Shown: piece by piece, positions 33,078 to 43,625 of the stretch
Numbering within the stretch: position 1 is the first letter of the stretch
How the letters are laid out: every line of letters starts with the position of its first letter
NCBI GenBank assembly: GCA_033819885.1
Contig: JAQYUZ010000019.1
Span: 1 to 64,000, forward strand
Source: Microbotryomycetes sp. JL201
Lineage: Eukaryota; Basidiomycota; Microbotryomycetes
DNA length: 64,000 bases
Direction of reading: 5' to 3'
Notes under the pieces: model-generated
The model's input: only the letters and a program-made list of their open reading frames with translations
Told to the model about the DNA's origin: nothing
Databases searched by the model: none
Position numbers and translations under genes: made by a program

Positions 33078-33947
33078 ATGTCGATTTCACGAGCCCGACC
33101 GAAGTCGCAGCATACGCCTTCGAGAACCTGGCTTCAGAACAAGGTGCAACATGGCCCACCCAAAGTCTTTCCCTCTTTGTTTTTATTCTCAAAATGCGCA
33201 GAGCTACGAATTCATCGAAATTACATATACTCTATATCTACCGAACAAGGCACTCGCAGACTCCAGAGAGAGAGTCAGTCACAACCCTGACCTTTCTATG
33301 AGAAGTCGCAACTTTGACTGACTACGTTGCCATTGGCCATTGTCGCGCAGGACGCCTACAATCAATTCTACGGGCCCAAAGGACGAGGCCACAAACTGCT
33401 CGAGAAACGAGATGAACGACTTTTTAGACGCATGCTGTGCCACAAGTTCACGCAGCGTTTTGAACTGGACGGCGACTGGGTTTGCGTTCAGCTAGGTCGC
33501 GTGGGCCACACATGTCGTTATCTTGAGATTCGTGATCAGGCGGTCGAGGACGGACAATGGGCTTTTGTGTTACAGTTTGATACTGCTGCAAGTCACGCTG
33601 GTGCAGTTCCGACCCCAGCCACCTCGCTGACTGTACAACATCCTTTCAACACTTAGATCCTTCAGCGACTTTACGAGACCTCCAATCAAAATTGTTCACC
33701 AGACGAAGCGGACCAGGACTTTTCGAGCTCTTTAACTGGCAGTGCCACGGCCACAAGGTTTCCTCTTCCGTGCGATCCGAGCGACAATGCGTCCGAGAAT
33801 TGCTGGCGGCAAGTACTGAGCGGAGCAAGGTACACTGCCCGTCACAGCGGTGCCGACAAACTTCGCATTCTCGGCGGCGATAGAGTGTGGTGGATGACGA
33901 TTTCTTCACGACGTGACAATCATTTTGAATACTCTGCGGATTGGTAG
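33078..33947 (+). CDS. Unrecognised small protein, about 190 aa, three exons
   Basis: I do not recognise this protein. Exons 33078-33143, 33351-33566 and 33657-33947 are in phase (22 + 72 + 97 codons with the stop). The N-terminus is basic (MSISRARPKSQHTPSRTWLQ), followed by DAYNQFYGPKGRGHKLLEKR and a part with DWVCVQLGRVGHTCRYLEI. The third exon, in another frame, reads protein-like to the stop with KLRILGGDRVWWMTISSRRD. The 207-nt first intron is long for this genome and could hide another exon. The mix of basic, aromatic and Cys residues suggests a small folded domain; no function is proposed. It faces the amino acid transporter gene head to head. Confidence 0.5.
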
Positions 33948-34426
33948 TTGAGAAATAGGTAGACAGGAATGTAGAGCGTCATCTCCCAACGCAAACGCCA
34001 CGGTGGTGGCAACAAGCAAGATTGACGTACATCCTGCAATCGTTGGCTGCAGATTGATCTGTCAAGAGCTGAGAAGTCGCTCCTCATCTGCAACGTATTT
34101 CACTTGCTAAGAATTAAAGTGATTCTCCGAGCGCTTGTTACGGTCGTGGAACCACTTTACGCCCTGGCATAGAGCATGGAAGCTGAAGTTGGATCCGTCG
34201 GCTCGTCCGGAGACCACCGTCAGACCCTCCTGCAGGCAGCAGGCGCTACCCCAACTACTGCACCACCGCACAGAATAGCGGAGGCTCGCCACTGCGGCTC
34301 GGCAGCACCGCCGTCGCGACGAGACTTTGGCAGAGAAATTGCGGCTTCAGCAATGCTTGACATTCAACGTTTCTATGCTGCTTATACATCACGAGCTGGT
34401 CAAAGGAATGGGAAGCCTAAGAAATC
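33948..34426. other. Stretch between the small gene and the Crypton-like gene
   Basis: 479 bp. One end of the Crypton-like element should lie here, because it sits between a host gene and the 3' end of the recombinase gene. I see no terminal inverted repeat. A plus-strand frame from 34176 runs antisense into the recombinase gene and has no family features. Confidence 0.45.
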
Positions 34427-37400
34427 TCACGCTGTCGCCACTGTAACCGCCACTGCTGCCGGAGCTGTCTGTACTGCACCTGCTGTTTTGCGTCTCTTAC
34501 TTCTACCAGCTTCACAATTCCAAGCCCTGACTCTGTTGATAGCCTCCGTGCAAGTGTCAGATTGTAAAGCATACTTCTCTCTGAATGCCTTCGTCTGCTC
34601 CTCTGAATTGCGACTGGGATCATCGGCACATGACAACTCCCAAGCGGTGGCAATGGTTCTCCGAATACCATAACCCATCGCATTTTGAGCTTGCCACGTC
34701 GCCGGCCAGTCCTTCAACGCGATCCGTCCGTTGGCGAGACTGCCATTGAACCACTGGTCAATGTACTCGGTCCAGCTCTTAGCTGTTTGAGTTTGAGTCG
34801 TCGGGGCTTTGTCGTCCGGGATAGGAATCTCGGCCTCTGCACATCTCCTCCGAAATGTTGCATCGTCATGTTTACGGTTGGCGCGGCTCTTCTTGACTGG
34901 GGCGGTGTGCAACAGTGTTCGGCGACGTTCACGCTGGCGAGTCCTCAGTCGATCTCGACCATGCAGCGATGATTGAGGCGAGACTTGCTCCTTCTCTTGC
35001 ATCTTTTCTGCCATCTGCTGGGTTTTGACGACGATAGTCGAGCACAGTTTCTGGAGTGCTGCGATCGCCTCGCTCGTGCGACCCTGAAACTCATCTTGCT
35101 GCCGAGCCAGGTGCGCCTGGACTAGGAAGAGTTTCCCATGTGCGCCCGCTGATACAGGTGATTGCTCATCTGGTGCCTCCATCGCGTCACCGCGCTGCGT
35201 CGCCGACGTTGCAAAGTCTACCTCGTTTCGGTTCGAAGCTTCAAGCTGAGAGTAGGCCTGCACTTCGTCATAGATGATCTGACGGACCGTTTTATCATCT
35301 ACGAGGGCCGCTGGTGGTTCTTGATACAGAGCTCGGCCTTCGAACGCCTCCGGATCGAGGATGTCTCCCACGTTGGTTGACTGAGTTCGAATGTTGGCCA
35401 GCAAGTACTTCACGATTGTTTCCTGGTGTTCTTGCTCTGTCCAGCCACCCCACTGTTGACATGCATGCAGGCTCCACTTGCGCCGGGCATAAATGAAACG
35501 CCACTGAGCGCCACCGCGACGCAGATAGTGACCAGTGTACTGCAAATCCATGTAATCCACTCCGGCTTGTTCAAACGTTTGCTGCATGAGAATGTTGAGA
35601 GCAGTTTTGCTAAGTTCCTGTCCCGGTTGCAGGTCCCATTGCTCGTTTCGAAAAGCAGGAAAGAAGCGCAAGTTTCTGTTGTCCCTGCAGTCGGCAGGGA
35701 GTCGAGCGAGCAGTAGATTCTTGTACTCGGTGATGATCTCGAAGAAGGCTGGCCCTTCAGGCTGGTTCTCAGGGCATCGCATGCGGAAGGTTCTTGTGGC
35801 GTCCGTCTGATTTGTCTTGCGTAAGCCGAGATGAAGCAAGAAACTCTTGCGGCCATGACCGTCTGTCTGATCAAACTGGAAGTCTGTCATTCTCAGCTTG
35901 CAGAGCTCGTCCACTCTGCACAGTGAGATGACAGTGATCAGCCAAGTTTCGAACGATGCCGGGTTCTAAGTGGCGTCGAAACCTTGCTTACCTCAACCAG
36001 GCAAAGAATCCTAGCGCAAACAGTGCACGGCGGTAAGCGTTTTGAAACCTTCGGACCGCGCTCATCAGGGGCCCATTAGTTGGATGCGTGTCGATGATTT
36101 GTTGCAAATGCGAGACGGAAAGGGCTGTCAATCGCTTGGCGTCTCTGTTGCGTCCGCCCTCTTTCTTGACCATCGCGAAGAAATCTATGCACTCTTGAGA
36201 GCAAAGAGGATGTCCAGTCGCCGTCGTGGGCTCGAATGGTGTGGTCTGCGCATGCTAGTGCGTCAGTTGGTTCAGCAGGATGCCTGCGAGATTGCGAAGG
36301 CTCACCTTCAGACGTTGATGTTCTTTCGTGTAATGCCAGGAGACGGCCGACCGAAATACATCTACAGTTGTTGCGGCCCATTTTCCGACCCTGTACTGAT
36401 GGCTGGCGTAACGCAGGATGGCTGCTGGACTGTGCTCCGTGACTTTGTCGATGCCCGCTTTCAGATGAGGTTCGCCTTCAAGACGCGAGGTCCATTCAGT
36501 CCAACGCCTGAGGAGACTCTTGTATGAGTTGATTGTGTTCTCGGAATTCAAGCCCTGGGTGAATTTTTTGGTGTGGATCCATGCATCCTCTGGCGAAAGG
36601 ATAGACACTTCTGCTGCGTTCGGCTTCTTTCTTGATTTTGAAGACCTCTTTGGAGGTGGCTGAGACACAAGCATGACCGTCTGAGCTGGACCATTCGGGT
36701 CATCCGTCGTGGGTCGCTTCTGCATTCGAGGTGGGGCGGACTGTGGCGCAGGGAGAACGATGGCCACCGGCGTGGTCTGAGAGATAGAGGTAGTTTCCTC
36801 AACGATGTTCTGCTGCTGCTGCTTAGCCCTCGTCTTCTTGTAAGGGCCGCGTTTCTTGCCGGAGCCTTTGCCACTCGTCGGTTTGACAACGCCTGGAACA
36901 TCGTTGTTACTGACGTTCCCCTGATGCGCACTCAAGGTCGGGTGCGAGGACTGTGTCGGTGCAGGAGACAAAGTAGGCTGAGGTGCAGCTGCTGGCGACA
37001 AGTTGCCTGGCAACGGCGCGGAGTGCCCTGCCGTCATGTTGGGAGGCAAGTGACTGGCTGACACGGTAGGAGAGGTGCCGGCTTGATTCCACCTCGGATC
37101 AGGCGGTTGCCATTGCTGCCAGTTGTTATGAGCTGCAGGATGGGCCGATTGCGACCATTGCGATGGATCTGGGTGCGGAGGAGGGTGACCATCAGGTGTA
37201 TAAGGTGGATTTGCACCTTGCTGGATCAAGACTGGCTGAGGTGCGTAAACAACTCGCTGGAGCGGCAGTGGGAACGGGGAAGGACTCGGCGAGATGCCTG
37301 GAGCCGTCTTGGGCACGCTACCGTAACATGGTTGATGATGAGCATCGACAGGTGTCTGTTGCTGCTTGAAGTCGACAAGAAAACTCAAAGGAAGGGGACG

Positions 37401-37586
37401 GTCGTCTAGATTGGGATTGTCGAGACGAGAAAGGACCGACGCGTTCGAACACGTTGTTGTGATCGTTAATGTGATTACTATGATTTTTATTTTATGTGCG
37501 ATTACAGAGGGCATTACAAACAGCAGGAACATTCGCGCGAGACGAGCACAAAAACGAGAGGTGCGTGTCGTGTCAACGCTGAACAT
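34427..37586 (-). CDS. Crypton-type tyrosine recombinase with GCR1_C domain, about 1007 aa
   Basis: Site-specific tyrosine recombinase of a Crypton DNA transposon, which would cut and join DNA through a covalent phosphotyrosine. Exons on the minus strand: 36306-37586, 35992-36245 and 34427-35915; total 1008 codons, in frame with no internal stop. Order: Pro/Gln-rich N-terminus, a basic AT-hook-like stretch GKKRGPYKKTRAKQ, a core-binding domain (NTINSYKSLLRRWTEW), then the catalytic domain with Arg in LRVDELCKLR (split by intron 2), the H-x-x-R box in YTGHYLRRGGAQW, QWGGW in place of the second His, and Tyr in ETIVKYL. The C-terminal KSWTEYIDQWFNG and AMGYGIRRTI region matches the GCR1_C DNA-binding domain that Cryptons carry. 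The start is uncertain (37586 or 37529). A domesticated host gene is the main alternative. Confidence 0.84.
34427..37586 (-). mobile_element. Crypton-like DNA transposon (minimum extent)
   Basis: Only the coding span is given; true ends must lie between 33948 and 37771, the limits of the flanking host genes. Cryptons lack terminal inverted repeats and leave only very short direct repeats, and I could not fix the ends by eye. The single gene with introns, the recombinase core plus GCR1_C and the absence of any other transposon gene all fit. The open frame over about 1000 codons suggests a young or still functional copy, or a domesticated one. The stretch at 37440-37500, just inside the 5' end, is AT-rich compared with its surroundings. 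Confidence 0.75.
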
Positions 37587-37771
37587 GATGACATGGTGTG
37601 ATGCATCATATATACGCGCGCCAGCCAGCGGGGCTGCGGTGGGTGATCTCTCTCGAGTCGAAGGGCGTACCCCGCATTTTAAACCCTTTTAGAGCGCCCA
37701 GGTAAAACGGAGCGGATTCGGTTCAACATTTCTTTTTGGTAGCATCAAAAGGTTTCATGAATACAACTTAA

Positions 37772-40700
37772 TCAAGCCGCCGTGATATTGGGTGGCGCAG
37801 AGCCAGGCCCGAACGACGAACTCCTCGACCCAGGTTTGCTCACGCTCAACCTGTTGAGCACGGTTTCAGCTTTGGCGCGTGCAGTTCTTCGTTGCGTATG
37901 AGTCGACGTCGCGACCGTATTGCTTGTGCTCGCCAACGAAGGCGTTTTACTGTTTCGCGCCGAAGTCGTCGGTTGACCGAGAGATGATTGCATATCGGCC
38001 AAGGATGGAGCTCGGATAGACGTCGGTCGATCAGGAGAGCCAACTCGAAGAGAACTGAGGTTTGTCATTGATCGGTTTCGACCGCCACCATTGCTCAGCG
38101 ATCCAATATGGTGTTCTACGACGAAAACATCAGCGCGGCCGCTCATTGGTCCCTGTCGCGATTCAAGCTCACTCTTCTTTCTCTGAGCCACTTCTGGCGA
38201 CCATGGAGCAACCAGCTGCGTCGCCAGCCCCGCTCCTCCAGCTTGTTGTAATCGGCTCGAGCTCGTCAAGGCGTCCAAAACTGCCTGGACAGGCAATGAC
38301 GCTCTCGAGCTCGAGGCGCTGTGAGCAAAGTCCGCTGACGTCGTGCCTTTCTTTCTATGCAGGTTGGGCAATACGGAGGGATCCAATTTAGACAAAACCT
38401 GATGGAACTCAATTGTAAGTCGACAACCAGTCACAGCAAACTGCATCGAATCGTACCTGTGTTGCCAAGCGGCCCACCTCACTGATCCCCCAAGCTTCTC
38501 CGATTGCCTGGATACCTTCTGCCGCAATCTCCCTACACGCCTGGGCTCGCTCTCGCCCTTGGTTTTCCGAATTCTCCCATTGTTCGCCGTTAGTCTGCAG
38601 AGCCAGAAGAGCTGGCGTGCCTTCAGTCACTGCCTCAATCGACTGCCTCAATTGTAGAGCTCGAACGATGGCGACCATGGCGGCGTAATCCGACGCGTTG
38701 GCCAAAGACTGTCCGCCAGGACGAGACGAAGACATGGACCTCCTTCTCGAGCTTTTGGACGATCTTCGCGTATGAGTTACAGTCGAGCGAGACTCGTCCG
38801 CACCAAAATCATCCATGACGGCCGGGCCAAGGTTCTGGCTCGTCGCTAGCTCGTAAACGGCGACGTGCAACTCGCGAGCGAACCTCTCCAACTGGTGTGA
38901 CGGCTCCCATAGATCGTCTTTTGGGCTTGGTCTAGCAACTGCCAGCTCACGCTCGATGTAGAACAAGACGGCGCGCTGATACTCTTGTCGGACAGCAGCG
39001 TCAACGTCCGTCATCAAGAACAACGATTCTGCAAAAACTTCTGGCGCGACTTTGGCTCGCTGTCCAGCAGACTTGATCCGAACAAGCGGTCGTCCAAGCG
39101 CGTCCGTCGGACTGTCCTTCTTGCCTCGCAGCTCGCCGCCGTCGCTATTAGCGTTGCCATTTACGTCACCGTTGGCTGACGCGTCGCTTTCGCTTTGATT
39201 GACCGGCACGGCGACCTGAACTTTTCCGTCGCACTTGTCCGCTTGAACGAGAACGGCTTTGAGGGCGCCGACAAGCCGGCGCATTGCACGTTTGCGCTCG
39301 CTCCGACTCAAAGGCCGACCTGTCCGTCCTTCGCCCTCTTTGACCCGTTTGATGTCTTCAATCAGATCGGTAACGACGTCATTGAGCTGATCGACATAGT
39401 AGATGTGGCTCGTTGCGAGGGACGCAATCGTGTCTAGCAATGGGAGACCTAACGGGTCGTCTTCTCCGAAGGAAGCGCGCTCAATAGCCAATCCAGCCAA
39501 CTGGCTGAGGACGCTCCCGATTCCGAGTCCGACGAGCGTCGTCGGCCCTCTCAATATTTGAGAAAGTGTTTGCAAGAGCGTTTGGGCTTTCGCCGACGCT
39601 TCAGAGTCGTTCACTTCGACGACTTGCTCGACCCACCAACTGACCACTCCTGCGCGATACTGGACGGCTGACGCAGAAATGACCGACGTGCCGAGCCACT
39701 CTATGAATTGCGTCTGCTTCCATAGCGAACCATTCTTGTACCGGTCCAGCCACGAGCCGGTTGCGGTCAACTTTGAGTACAGCTGTGCGCTGTTTGACAG
39801 GCGTGTTGCTGTCCTCAGAGCCTTGACGGCTTCTGTTGCAAGATCCTTGGACGACGGCGCGGATTCGGGGGCGTTAACCGGAGGCGCCCTACGGTGCTCG
39901 AGCTGTGGCAAGTTGGAGGTGTGCGCCTCTGCGTCCGAGACGTCGTGACTGCACAGAGGGACGAAATGAGCACATCCGTCAGCACTTCCGGGACGTCTGT
40001 GCGAGACAAGCAGGCGCTTGATGAAGGAACCCTCGAACGTACGCCTGATTCAGTTCGTCCGTCGAGCTGTCGAGGCAATTGTACAGCAAGCCGGGTACAA
40101 TTTCCTCGATCTGCGAGTCGTAACCGTACGTTGAAGAGTAGAGCAGCTCTGATCTGACTGCGGCGTTGAGTGCCTCGAGTGCGACCATTCGAGAGCTATA
40201 GTGGGGCCGAGCAACGGAACGTGCGCAGACAGAGTGTTAGCACGTGCAGTGCTTGAGACGAAGGAGGCGTGGTAGTGAGCACTGACGCTGTGTCTTGTGG
40301 TCCGAGTTGAGCGAGTGAGGATACGAGTGCGAGGCAGCGTGTGTATTGCTTCGAGGTGGCTTCGTCGACGGATGGGCCGACCCCGCTTGCCATGGTCGCC
40401 ACGGCAGCAAACTGAAAGATGGCGGGGCGTGAGGAGAGATGTCAGTATCAGGACCTGTGCTAGTGTGAGCGTATGACAAGTGACGCGACTTGCCAGTTGA
40501 GCGGCGTTCGCCTCCAAATGGACGTCACGGTGCGCGCCATTGCGCCGGAGCAAGCCGATCTCGGCCGCACGCAGCGCTGCCTTGGCCGTCACGTTCCATT
40601 CTGTCCTGGCCTCGGTCACAAGCGCGGTCATAGCTTGTAGCGTGACGCTCAAACCGCCGCGCGCCTTTGCACCCGATGACGGCCGACCATCGCGCTCTGC

Positions 40701-40880
40701 CCGCTCGAGCAGCACCGCACACACTTTTGGCAACTTCTTTGGTCTGCCGCTCGCGTAGAACGTGAGCTTGCCGAGCGCGTTCGAGACTGGGCCTGCTGGC
40801 GGGTCTTGGCCGAGCTCGTTTGGGGGCGGGTACACGGCCCGGATCAGCTTCTGGTGGTTCGGCGTCGGCAGCAGGCCCAT
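37772..40880 (-). CDS. EFR3: Efr3 plasma-membrane scaffold for PI 4-kinase, about 927 aa
   Basis: Anchors the Stt4-Ypp1 phosphatidylinositol 4-kinase complex to the plasma membrane. Exons on the minus strand: 40494-40880, 40287-40411, 40043-40195, 38457-39948 and 37772-38398; phases agree. Seen: the family N-terminus LLPTPNHQKLIRAVYPPP with KLTFYASGRPKKLPKV, helical repeats such as RMVALEALNAAVRSELLYSS and IEEIVPGLLYNCLDSS, and a long C-terminal part ending in Ser-rich disorder with basic patches. Intron 1 (40412-40493) has a GC donor, GCAAGT. A further in-frame intron of about 60 nt may sit in the last exon near 38110-38175 (donor GTGAGC, acceptor TAG), which would shorten the protein by about 20 residues. 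The start at 40880 is chosen for the match to the family N-terminus. Confidence 0.9.
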
Positions 40881-41493
40881 CTTGAATGGTTTGATCTCGC
40901 GCGGGTGCGCAGAGCCCAACCCGACCGACTTGCTCGAGCGTGGTTTGCCTTGGCCGGGGGTCACGGCGAACTCGACAAGATCGCCGCCCCCGCCTCGTAT
41001 GTGTTCATTTTGTCCCTTGCAGTATGCACACAAGGCGTATATTGACAGCTCAGAGCTCACTGCGTTACCAATCCTGTATGCATTCGACACTTGCCGCAAC
41101 GGATTAGCCTCATGTGCACGTGACCGAAATTACACTATATCTAAGCTCTGCATTCGTCCAAAATAGACTCGCACTAGCTCACCAGCCTCCTCACTGTACC
41201 TGGCTCATCTTGCTTGATCCACGCGACTATATTACAGGGCATCCGGGAAAAGGAAGTGTCCGAACGGGCCGACGCGCCGACGGATCTGCAGCGCGCGGGG
41301 CGCCTCACCGCCGACCAGCGCTCCTTTGCGTGTCTGCCCGTATTGCTCGCTCAGCTGCCCAAGTCGAAATTGACCCTTTACGTCTCGTCGGCGTTCCATC
41401 TGGCTACTTGCGCATTGAACTCTGCTGCAGCGCCGAATAAAGTCCGCGCATTCATTCGGCGACACTCGAACGAGAACGACAGCAAAGAAAATC
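40881..41493. promoter_or_regulatory. Divergent intergenic region between EFR3 and the BCKDH E1 alpha gene
   Basis: 613 bp between outward-facing start codons. A plus-strand frame at about 41229-41490 is GC-rich and open but has no start or family; it may be part of a leader. No other feature seen. Confidence 0.45.
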
Positions 41494-43528
41494 ATGCTTC
41501 GCAACGCAGTTGGTCAGACTACCAGAGCGTCCATCAGCACACCAAGGCGGGTTGCATTGTCTGTCACCCCGTTACTCCGGCAAACGCTGCACTCGTCGGC
41601 CGTCCGTCGTCTCTCCCCCCTCAACGCCGTTTCGCACGAGCCCATCTTTTTCTCTCGCGTCAACGTCCAATCAACAGACAATCAGCACAGCTATGAGCAT
41701 ATCCCAGCTTTCCGGGTGCTGGACGGCGACGGCAACATCCTGCCTGACGTACCCAAGCAGTGGCGAGACAAGGTCGAAGCAATCCCGGAAGACGTCCTGG
41801 TAAAAATGTACAAGACGATGATCTTTATGCCTGTCATGGACACGATTCTCAGCTCGAGTCAGCGCCAAGGGCGTGAGTTGGTGTCGATCAACAAGGCGCG
41901 TCTTGGTTTTGAGAAGCTCACGGCTCGCCCTCAGGCATTTCTTTTTATATGACATCCTACGGAGAGGAAGGAGGTAAGCCGGCAAGCTGGTCACAACGAA
42001 AGTGTTTCTCCTGACAATCTTTGTCTCTAGCCGTGGTTGCGTCCGCGGCCGCCTGGAAGAATCACTACGAAGTCTTTGCGCAGTATCGAGGTCGGTGCCG
42101 ATCGTCGTCAAGTATGAGCATATCACTGACACCGCATCATGAACGCAGAGGTTGGCGTCTTGCTGTGGCGTGACTACCCGTAAGTCACCAAAACCCTTTT
42201 CCTGGCGTACGTACGCAGCGCTCATCAATCGGAGCTCAATCAGCCTGTCAACTCTCATGGCGCAAGTGTTCTCTACCGAGGCAGACACCGCCACCCGAGG
42301 CAGACAGATGCCTGTCCACTATGGCTCAAAGGATCACCACTTTCACACAATTTCTTCGCCCCTCGGGACTCAGATTCCTCAGGCGGCAGGTGCAGCATAT
42401 GCACTCAAGGCGACCCCTGGCAGGGAAGATTCGTGCGTCGTGACATATATGGGCGAAGGCGCCACCAGTGAAGGCGATTTTCATGCTGGACTAAACAGTC
42501 AGTCGTTGTCGGGGATCTCACATGCTAACCATTTGCGACTCACCTTTCTTACGCAACAGTGGCCTCTGTTCTCGGCGGTCCATGCGTGTTCTTCGTTCGA
42601 GTAAGTCATCTGCGCGTCCGCCTGGTTGGATTCGTTGGCTGACACCACTTGGTTGCGCAGAACAACGGGTACGGTCTCAACAAGTCCCGACAGCAGTCGT
42701 GATACTGATCGCCTGCATGCAGTTTCGCCATTTCCACACCAGTTGCACAGCAATACCGCGGTGATGGCATTGCTGCTCGAGGACCTGGTTATGGTATCGA
42801 AACGATCAGAGGTCAGTCTCTGTTTCACGAGCTGACAACGACGACTTGCTCAAAGGTACCTGGGACTGCAGTTGATGGTAATGACCCTCTCGCCGTGTAC
42901 ATTGCCTGCGTCGAGGCACGTAACAAAGCTGTTGAGCAACAGAAACCGGTCCTGGTCGAGGTTAGCCTTCCCAAAAATCCGGTTCAGCCGATTGTCGGGG
43001 ACATCCCGCTGACTTTTGTGTTTTGTTGCTAGGCCATGAGTTATCGAGTAGGACATCATTCTACGTGAGTGATTCCTCGTCAGCTCGTCTAAGACCAAAC
43101 ACTGACACTCATGTCTGTGACTTGTCCATGCGCACGCTCCGACGTACAGATCTGACGATTCTAGTGCCTATCGATCAGCAGCCGCCGTCGACAACATTAA
43201 AAAACTCGACAGTCCAATCATGCGACTTCGTCGTTACCTCGAAAATCGCTCAAACCCCCTATGGTCTGAAGAGTTGGAACAATCCACTTTGAAACAACAT
43301 CGTCAACAAATCTTGACAGAGTTTTCAAAAGCTGAAAAGGCAAAGAAACCTGCCTTGATAGAAATGTTTAGAGACGTTTTCAGTGGTGGTCAAGAGTTGG
43401 AAAGACCTTTGGACGAACAAAAGAAGGAATTGAAGAGGTTGATCCAAAAGTGGGGAGACAGTGCAGAGAGTTGGAAAAAGGACTTGGAAAAGTTCAAGGG
43501 CGGCAAGCAAGCCGTTGATCAGTGGTAA
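41494..43528 (+). CDS. Branched-chain 2-oxoacid dehydrogenase E1 alpha, mitochondrial, 466 aa
   Basis: Thiamine-diphosphate-dependent subunit that decarboxylates the 2-oxoacids of leucine, isoleucine and valine. Eleven exons: 41494-41872, 41935-41973,  42031-42090, 42149-42179, 42244-42497, 42560-42600, 42661-42668, 42723-42811, 42872-42960, 43033-43064 and 43150-43528; the sum is 467 codons in frame. Seen: a basic mitochondrial presequence with an [10 protein letters not shown] region, [28 protein letters not shown], the ThDP motif [15 protein letters not shown] with [20 protein letters not shown], and the phosphorylation loop [17 protein letters not shown] known from animal E1 alpha. Exon 7 is only 8 nt (AACAACGG), completing the ThDP motif as NNGFAISTP. 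Presence of this enzyme implies mitochondrial branched-chain amino acid breakdown, absent from Saccharomyces. Confidence 0.97.
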
Positions 43529-43625
43529 TGCTCAGGTAGCACTCTTTCGCAATGGCAATTTTTTGTCTTTATTACGTGCCCAATTTTGTGTATACCAGAA
43601 CAGAGGAGGAAGAGGTCACCAGAAT

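Noticed and set aside
34176-34673. Plus-strand open frame at the 3' end of the recombinase gene
   Set aside because: Antisense to the Ala/Thr-rich recombinase C-terminus over half its length, with no recognisable domain; a second Crypton gene is not expected.
34427-37586. Reading the recombinase gene as a phage-type or DIRS-type integrase
   Set aside because: There is no reverse transcriptase, RNase H or other element gene nearby, and the C-terminal GCR1_C-like domain is specific to Cryptons among recombinase elements.
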